The notes under the pieces were generated by a model. That model made no database searches, was not told the origin of the DNA, and saw only the letters and a program-made list of their open reading frames with translations. Of a stretch of 56,639 nucleotides of DNA, positions 52,129-56,639 are shown piece by piece. How positions within the stretch are numbered: position 1 is the stretch's first letter; every line of letters begins with the position of its first letter. The translations under genes were made by a program, and so were the position numbers. The stretch comes from Bacteroidales bacterium (GTDB lineage Bacteria; Bacteroidota; Bacteroidia; Bacteroidales; UBA3824), in contig JAFXUC010000067.1 in assembly GCA_017535325.1 (NCBI GenBank), positions 1-56,639 on the forward strand, written 5' to 3'.

Positions 52129-53210
52129 AAAAATTTTTCGTTTTTTTTGCTCTTTTTGCAGGCGTTTCCTGCGCGGAAAAACTTCCGCAGTTTTCATACG
52201 AGCCTGTGCCATACGATTTGGGCGTTCCGTTTTTTCCTGATTCGCTCAACATTCCGAAAGACAATCCGATGACGGTTGACGGCGTAAGGCTCGGCCGTTA
52301 TCTTTTTTATGACGGACGTTTGTCGGGCAATCCTGAGAAGCCGATGAGTTGCGCAACGTGCCACAAACAGGAACATTCGTTTGAGTGCGGTACAGAGGAG
52401 TTTGAAGACGGCCGTCCGGTCGGAAATTCCGGCAAAAAAACGCCTAACGTTATGCTGCCTTTTGTTAATCTTGTCTGGAACAACAACGGCTATTTTTGGA
52501 ACGGTTTTATTAACAAAGAGAGCGGAAAAAACATCGAAACAACAGTTCCGATGGCAATTACTGCGCCGCACGAAATGGACGGCACGGTAGAGAACGCCGT
52601 TAAAATGATAAAAAAAGACAAGTTTTACCGTGAACTTTTTTATAAGGCTTTCGGAACGACAGAGGTTAATATCGATTTGATTTCCAAGGCAATAGCGCAG
52701 TTCGTGAGGAGTTTGGTAAGTTTTAATTCGCGGTTTGACAGGTTTATGGCGGGCGAAGTTCAGTTGACAAAAAGCGAAATGCGCGGACTTATGCTTTTTA
52801 CGACCGAGGGAGCGGACTGTTTTCACTGTCACGGAAGTCCCGCTCTGCCGCTTTGGACGACGAATCTTTTTATGAACAATGCCAAAGACATTGATTTTGA
52901 GGGTCAAAACGACCGTTCAAAAGTTACGGGCAACCCGATGGACAAAGGCAAATACAGAGTTCCGACACTTAGAAACATCGAATTTACAGCACCTTACATG
53001 CACGACGGACGTTTTAAAACGTTGGACGAGGTTTTGGAGTTTTACAACAACGGATTAAAACGCTCGCCTTATATTGATCCGCTGTCAATAAACACCAATC
53101 ACGGCGGTATGCACCTGAGCGACAGAGATTTAGCAGATTTAAAAGCGTTTCTTCTTACCCTTTCCGACACCGCATTTATTAATGACAAGCGGTTTTCCAA
53201 TCCGTGGTAA
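52125..53210 (+). CDS. MbnH/MauG-like di-haem c-type cytochrome peroxidase
   Basis: 361 residues with a lipoprotein-type signal (Cys16). Two c-haem motifs are present: CATCH (Cys76, Cys79, His80) and CFHCH (Cys232, Cys235, His236). A C-terminal YRVPTLRNIEFTAPYMHDGR is typical of the CCP/MauG family. In the MbnP-MbnH system the di-haem enzyme oxidises a Trp of its partner. It follows the MbnP-like gene with a 4-base overlap. The alternative is a cytochrome c peroxidase that removes hydrogen peroxide. Haem insertion needs a cytochrome c maturation system, not seen here. Confidence 0.88.
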   Translation: MKKFFVFFALFAGVSCAEKLPQFSYEPVPYDLGVPFFPDSLNIPKDNPMTVDGVRLGRYLFYDGRLSGNPEKPMSCATCHKQEHSFECGTEEFEDGRPVGNSGKKTPNVMLPFVNLVWNNNGYFWNGFINKESGKNIETTVPMAITAPHEMDGTVENAVKMIKKDKFYRELFYKAFGTTEVNIDLISKAIAQFVRSLVSFNSRFDRFMAGEVQLTKSEMRGLMLFTTEGADCFHCHGSPALPLWTTNLFMNNAKDIDFEGQNDRSKVTGNPMDKGKYRVPTLRNIEFTAPYMHDGRFKTLDEVLEFYNNGLKRSPYIDPLSINTNHGGMHLSDRDLADLKAFLLTLSDTAFINDKRFSNPW

Positions 53211-53353
53211 AAGTTTTTGTCGTATAAAAGTAAGATTTTATTAACAATCTATTTATAGTGAATTTTTGTTTAGTTTGGTTGATATATTAAAAAAAATGCC
53301 AATGTTAAGTTTTACATTTATTTAGAGTTAATGGTAAAAAAGTTTAAAAAATA

Positions 53354-53385
53354 TTTGTTAATCTAAAATTAAAGATATATTTTTG
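53354..53385 (+). promoter_or_regulatory. Promoter of the GH5 gene
   Basis: TTTG (53354-53357), 20-base spacer, TATTTTTG (53378-53385): exact match to the Bacteroidetes consensus. Predicted start near 53392, leader ~54 bases. The upstream 53211-53353 is AT-rich and holds nothing else I recognise. Confidence 0.72.
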
Positions 53386-53445
53386 CGGCATGAAAAATTA
53401 ATTTTTCTGTTACTACAATTTAATCTAAATTTTATATTAAACACA

Positions 53446-55563
53446 ATGAAAAAAGTTCTATTTGCGTCATTGTTGGCGTTATCCTCATTGGGGATAAATT
53501 CCTGTACCGACAATGAACTTGAAAAGCAGGTGGCTATGAACGCCAAAAGCCTGTCCTTTTCCGCTAATTTCCCAGAGGAGGAAAGCAGTTCCCTGTCCAA
53601 GGCATACGTATCAGCCTCGGCATCCAACAACACCGCTGTTGACAAAATCGTTGTTTACGGAAATTACAGCCGGTGGAGACCTTTTGTCCTAAACCTTAAC
53701 AACGGTGTTTATACCGGCACGGGCGACGATGATGTTGTCTACAATTCAAATTCCTTTGTAGGACTTTGGCCTGACGGTTACCGCCAAGACGACGGAAATT
53801 TTAAGATGACGTTTCCGAGCCGTCAAGAACCGGTCAATAACTGGTACGGCAGCAGCGCAAACCTTATGATTGCACAATGCAATGCTAACAACAAAAAGTT
53901 TGATTTTCAGAAAGTTTATTCTTGCATCAGACTTTATGTTTACGAAAACTTCGACGAAATCACCATCAAGGCTTATAACGGTGACACATACCTCTCAGGT
54001 GATGTTTTGGTAAATCCCTCAACTGGTGCTGTCGTATCACATTTAAGTCCGAGCGGTTCTGAACGCAAAGTTACCCTTACAGGCCCTATCACTCCGGGCA
54101 CTTATAACGTTGCCGTTGCTCCGGGTTGGGTTTGGAATATCCAAATCTTCGCTACCAAAAACGGCAAAACCACTAAGGGTGAAGACCAAAGAACCACTAT
54201 TCTTGAACAAGGCAAGCATGTTGCATACGAGGTCGGCAACAAACAAAACAGCAATAATAACAACAATAGTTCAACCGCTCCTCAGACAGGTTGGCATGTC
54301 AGCGGCAAATACCTTGTAAACGGCAACAATCAAATTTGCAACATGTACGGTTTTGCACAGACTTACAGCCCGTGGTTCAACGAGCGCGGCACAAAATGGA
54401 CCAACTACAACGTTTCTGGCTGTCTTTCTTACAACAAAGGCATCATTGACAAAATCATGAACGCAGGTTGGAAAATGACTTGGATGCGTCTCCACATGGA
54501 CAACTATTGGAGCAACGACCCGAACAAAGCCAACGCATGGAAATCCAACGGTATGCAGTCAAGATACGGCGACATGGGTGAAAGATACCTTTACGCTTTC
54601 GATTTTGAACGTTTCAAAAAATACTTCAACGAAGTGTTTATGCCGATGGCAGAATATGCACAGAGCAAAGGACTTGCAGTTATCATGCGTCCTCCGGGAG
54701 TATGTCCTGCAATCATCTCTACGTCATCACATTACAAAGAGTATGCTAACAAATACATCTCTACGCCCGGCGGCAGTCTTACCATTTATGCGGAAGATTA
54801 TCAGGCATATCTTATAAAAGTCTGGTCATGGGTTGCTCAACAGCCCGGTGTTAAAAACAATCCTAACATTCAGTTTGAACTGGCTAACGAGCCGGTTTAC
54901 ATCTGGTCTCCGTCTACGAAAAACTACGGTCCGCGTTGGGAAAACGGCAGATACATCTATGCTGACGACATGTACAAAGAGCAGACCGCTATTTTCCAGA
55001 GTGTTGTCAACGCTATCCGCAATCAAGGCTGTGATAACGTAATCTGGGTTCCGGGTTGTGCTTATCAGGGCGATTACAGAGGCTACGTTAAATATCCGAT
55101 TCAGGGCAGCAACATCGGTTTTGCGGTTCACTGTTATCCGGGCTGGTTTGGTTCGGCCGGTATCAACGGCGACGGCGGTGTCGGAAACGGCACATATCAG
55201 CAGTTCTACAACGAATGGGACGAAAAAGTCGGCTGTATCGCAAGAACAAACCCGATTATCGTAACCGAAATGGACTGGGCTCGTCAGCAGTTTGCTCGCG
55301 ACGGCTACATCGGCACATGGGGTACAGGTTACACCGGAACGGCAGGCGGTTCGGGCTTTGGCGCAAACTTCAAGAAAATTGCTGATTCGTATGGCAACGT
55401 AAGTTTCCTGACCTTTGTATGGCCTCACATACTCGCGCAGTTCAATCCTAATCACCGTGAAGACGGCGGTGCAGACGGCACAGGTCTTTATGATCAGGAA
55501 TCAGGTGTTTATCCGGTATATCAATGGTTTAAACAATATGCCAACGAGTATCCGAAAAGATAA
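53446..55563 (+). CDS. GH5-family glycanase lipoprotein
   Basis: 705 residues from ATG at 53446; a start at 53383 would include the promoter. The signal ends in GINSC (atypical lipobox), so surface lipidation is likely. Residues ~25-265 form a beta-rich, Ser/Asn-rich N-terminal domain of fimbrillin-like type; a poly-Asn linker at ~267 precedes the GH5 barrel. The acid/base is Glu482 (FELANEPVY) and the nucleophile Glu608 (IIVTEMDWA). GH5 enzymes cut cellulose, mannan or related beta-glycans; which one is unclear. There is no T9SS C-terminal domain. A strong terminator follows. Confidence 0.9.
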   Translation: MKKVLFASLLALSSLGINSCTDNELEKQVAMNAKSLSFSANFPEEESSSLSKAYVSASASNNTAVDKIVVYGNYSRWRPFVLNLNNGVYTGTGDDDVVYNSNSFVGLWPDGYRQDDGNFKMTFPSRQEPVNNWYGSSANLMIAQCNANNKKFDFQKVYSCIRLYVYENFDEITIKAYNGDTYLSGDVLVNPSTGAVVSHLSPSGSERKVTLTGPITPGTYNVAVAPGWVWNIQIFATKNGKTTKGEDQRTTILEQGKHVAYEVGNKQNSNNNNNSSTAPQTGWHVSGKYLVNGNNQICNMYGFAQTYSPWFNERGTKWTNYNVSGCLSYNKGIIDKIMNAGWKMTWMRLHMDNYWSNDPNKANAWKSNGMQSRYGDMGERYLYAFDFERFKKYFNEVFMPMAEYAQSKGLAVIMRPPGVCPAIISTSSHYKEYANKYISTPGGSLTIYAEDYQAYLIKVWSWVAQQPGVKNNPNIQFELANEPVYIWSPSTKNYGPRWENGRYIYADDMYKEQTAIFQSVVNAIRNQGCDNVIWVPGCAYQGDYRGYVKYPIQGSNIGFAVHCYPGWFGSAGINGDGGVGNGTYQQFYNEWDEKVGCIARTNPIIVTEMDWARQQFARDGYIGTWGTGYTGTAGGSGFGANFKKIADSYGNVSFLTFVWPHILAQFNPNHREDGGADGTGLYDQESGVYPVYQWFKQYANEYPKR

Positions 55564-55583
55564 TAAAATAATATGAAACATTT

Positions 55584-55612
55584 AAGGGCTGCCGGTTGGC
55601 AGCCCTTTTTTT
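55584..55612 (+). terminator. Rho-independent terminator after the GH5 gene
   Basis: AAGGGCTGCC (55584-55593) and GGCAGCCCTT (55598-55607) form a perfect 10-bp stem with a GGTT loop, followed by a run of T. Confidence 0.92.
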
Positions 55613-55650
55613 TGCACTGTCAGGACTTTATAAAATCAAGATAGGACGAT

Positions 55651-55989
55651 TTATTTCCCGTGATAATTGGTAATTTCTATGATTTCTACGCCTTTTATTT
55701 CAATCCAAACGTATTTCCCGTTTTCATCTGTTGGTATTGGGTCTTCGTGCGGTTCAAAAATAAGGCGGTACGGCTGATCTAAATCACACGCCCATTGACC
55801 TTTTCTGGTGCCTACGAGTTCGTGAAATTTGCCCGGCAGGAAACGTGTTTGCGCTAAGTTTTCTACGGAATCTAAATCGTCAAGGCGTTGTAAAAAGATT
55901 TTCGCGCGTTTAGTGCCAAGTGTCTTCTTACAAAAGCATTCGTCCAAATAACACTTTTCCAAATCCTTGTCTTTGAAAGTGATGTTCAT
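55651..55989 (-). CDS. higB: HigB/RelE-like mRNA interferase toxin
   Basis: 112 residues. The pattern KTLGTKRAKIFLQRLDDLD, then FHELVGTRKGQWACDLDQPYRLIF and a final IEIKGVEIIEITNYHGK matches the HigB/plasmid-killer branch of the RelE fold. Such toxins cleave mRNA on the ribosome. The gene begins two bases after the antitoxin stop. Antitoxin first and toxin second is the reverse of classical higBA order but is common for this branch in Bacteroidetes. It appears full length. Confidence 0.85.
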   Translation of the reverse strand: MNITFKDKDLEKCYLDECFCKKTLGTKRAKIFLQRLDDLDSVENLAQTRFLPGKFHELVGTRKGQWACDLDQPYRLIFEPHEDPIPTDENGKYVWIEIKGVEIIEITNYHGK

Positions 55990-55991
55990 TT

Positions 55992-56363
55992 TTATGCTAT
56001 CGCTTCGGAAAGTTTTGACATTTTGTTGATGGTTTGTCGTATTCTTGGCTTTTTTTCAAAGTCGTAGTTTTTCACGTCATTAACTATCGACTGTGCAAGT
56101 TTATTGAGACAGTAGAAATTGAATTTTTCTTGTTTTTTTAGCCAAAAAGATTTTGGAATTCCAGTCCCTTTTTCCAACGCCAGCGCAATATTTTCGTTAA
56201 TATCTAATTTACAATTTGTTATGAGAATTACATCTTCTTCATTAATAGAGGTAATAGCCGCAAACTCTTTGTTGGAAATTCCCATTTCTTGGAGTTTCTC
56301 TTTCAATGTCTCACCTGGATGGAAACATACAACTGGCTTTACTATTTTCCCTGTTTTTGCCAT
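55992..56363 (-). CDS. higA: HigA-like helix-turn-helix antitoxin
   Basis: 123 residues. The start FHPGETLKEKLQEMGISNKEFA and the NENIALALEKGTGIPKSFWLKKQ segment are typical of HigA/VapI-type XRE antitoxins. A basic C-terminal tail follows. It binds the HigB-like toxin encoded immediately downstream and likely represses its own promoter (TACATTTG at 56394-56387). Confidence 0.87.
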   Translation of the reverse strand: MAKTGKIVKPVVCFHPGETLKEKLQEMGISNKEFAAITSINEEDVILITNCKLDINENIALALEKGTGIPKSFWLKKQEKFNFYCLNKLAQSIVNDVKNYDFEKKPRIRQTINKMSKLSEAIA

Positions 56364-56386
56364 AATTTTAAAAGATTAGTATTTTA

Positions 56387-56394
56387 CAAATGTA
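56387..56394 (-). promoter_or_regulatory. -7 promoter element of the HigA/HigB-type module
   Basis: Minus-strand TACATTTG, predicted start near 56380, ~17-base leader. No TTTG at ideal spacing. Confidence 0.42.
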
Positions 56395-56445
56395 GTTGTT
56401 TGTGTTTGAAGTAAAAAAAAATTCATTGGTTTTTAACAATATTTA

Positions 56446-56639
56446 ATGTTTTTTATCCTCCCAGATACACAAAAAAAAAACACGAAAAACTGAAAACAGT
56501 TTCGACGGAAATCACCGATTCTGTCATAAAAGATTTGGAAAAAGACCTACGTCCCGTGATAACGGACATCATTCTCGCGACAGTGGACATCATTGCCAAA
56601 ACCGCAAACGTAAAGCAGTGGAAACTCGCAAACATCGAA
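56446..56639 (+). CDS. Possible partial gene, frame broken at a ten-A run
   Basis: From about 56481 to the window end one plus frame reads a convincing charged helical protein (HEKLKTVSTEITDSVIKDLE and beyond), but it has no start codon. The only nearby ATG (56446) is in another frame and stops after 15 codons. The two frames join cleanly only if the run of ten A at 56471-56480 is one base off, through sequencing error, slippage or mutation. A minus-strand frame over the same bases is Phe/Ser-rich and looks like a shadow. The product is not recognised. Confidence 0.35.

Overview
The window looks like a chromosomal segment from an uncultured Bacteroidetes, most likely a gut or rumen Bacteroidales. 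The evidence is a SusC/SusD pair, lipoproteins with Bacteroidetes-style signals, proteins with type A and type B type IX secretion (T9SS) sorting domains, and promoters matching the Bacteroidetes TTTG-N19..21-TAnnTTTG consensus (for example 53354-53385, 9197-9227 and 5609-5639). Shine-Dalgarno sequences are largely absent. I saw no tRNA, rRNA, CRISPR array, complete insertion sequence or flagellar gene.

Region by region. 1-2978 (minus strand): a sugar nucleotidyltransferase, a radical SAM/SPASM enzyme and, overlapping it by four bases, a Ser/Gly/Asn-rich protein that runs off the left edge. 3068-5589: a membrane-anchored metallophosphoesterase, a Spy-like periplasmic protein and a PIN-domain toxin-antitoxin pair. 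5843-7992: an AT-rich, translationally coupled pair, a Gly-rich HExxH protein and a lipoprotein, both unrecognised. 8054-11424: a SPOR-domain protein, a double thioredoxin-fold protein and RlmN. 11463-19615: a 2170-residue T9SS-exported repeat protein that shares a TAATG junction with an OmpA-type outer-membrane protein. 19814-21694: a DUF4143-type ATPase surrounded by repeated hairpins, plus an antitoxin followed by a 23-codon toxin remnant. 21726-28823: a polysaccharide-utilisation unit made of SusC, SusD and a LamG lipoprotein. 29163-33474: RecQ, a SiaB-like protein, a MerR regulator and an M23 peptidase.

The most unusual part is 33815-44949. A ten-gene plus-strand block encodes a STAS protein, CheY, CheA, CheW, CheR, a histidine-kinase-like protein, CheD, CheB, a second receiver and a membrane GAF/PAS sensor. 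It contains no classical methyl-accepting chemotaxis protein and no flagellar gene. The kinase-like protein has Asn where the phospho-accepting His should be, and the STAS protein has Val at the usual phospho-Ser site. The sensor has no kinase or MCP signalling domain. The block converges on a minus-strand pair encoding SiaC and a tandem SiaB-SiaB fusion, and another SiaB-like gene lies 1.8 kb before it. My inference is a chemosensory array joined to partner switching that controls a non-flagellar output such as gliding, surface secretion, c-di-GMP signalling or attachment.

45045-56639: a type B T9SS surface protein with a TPR protein, YbbR and CoaE; a small lipoprotein; a DJ-1 family protein coupled to an MbnP-like and MbnH/MauG-like pair; a GH5 glycanase lipoprotein with a textbook Bacteroidetes promoter; a HigA/HigB-type module; and an uncertain reading frame at the right edge that would need a frameshift at a ten-A run.
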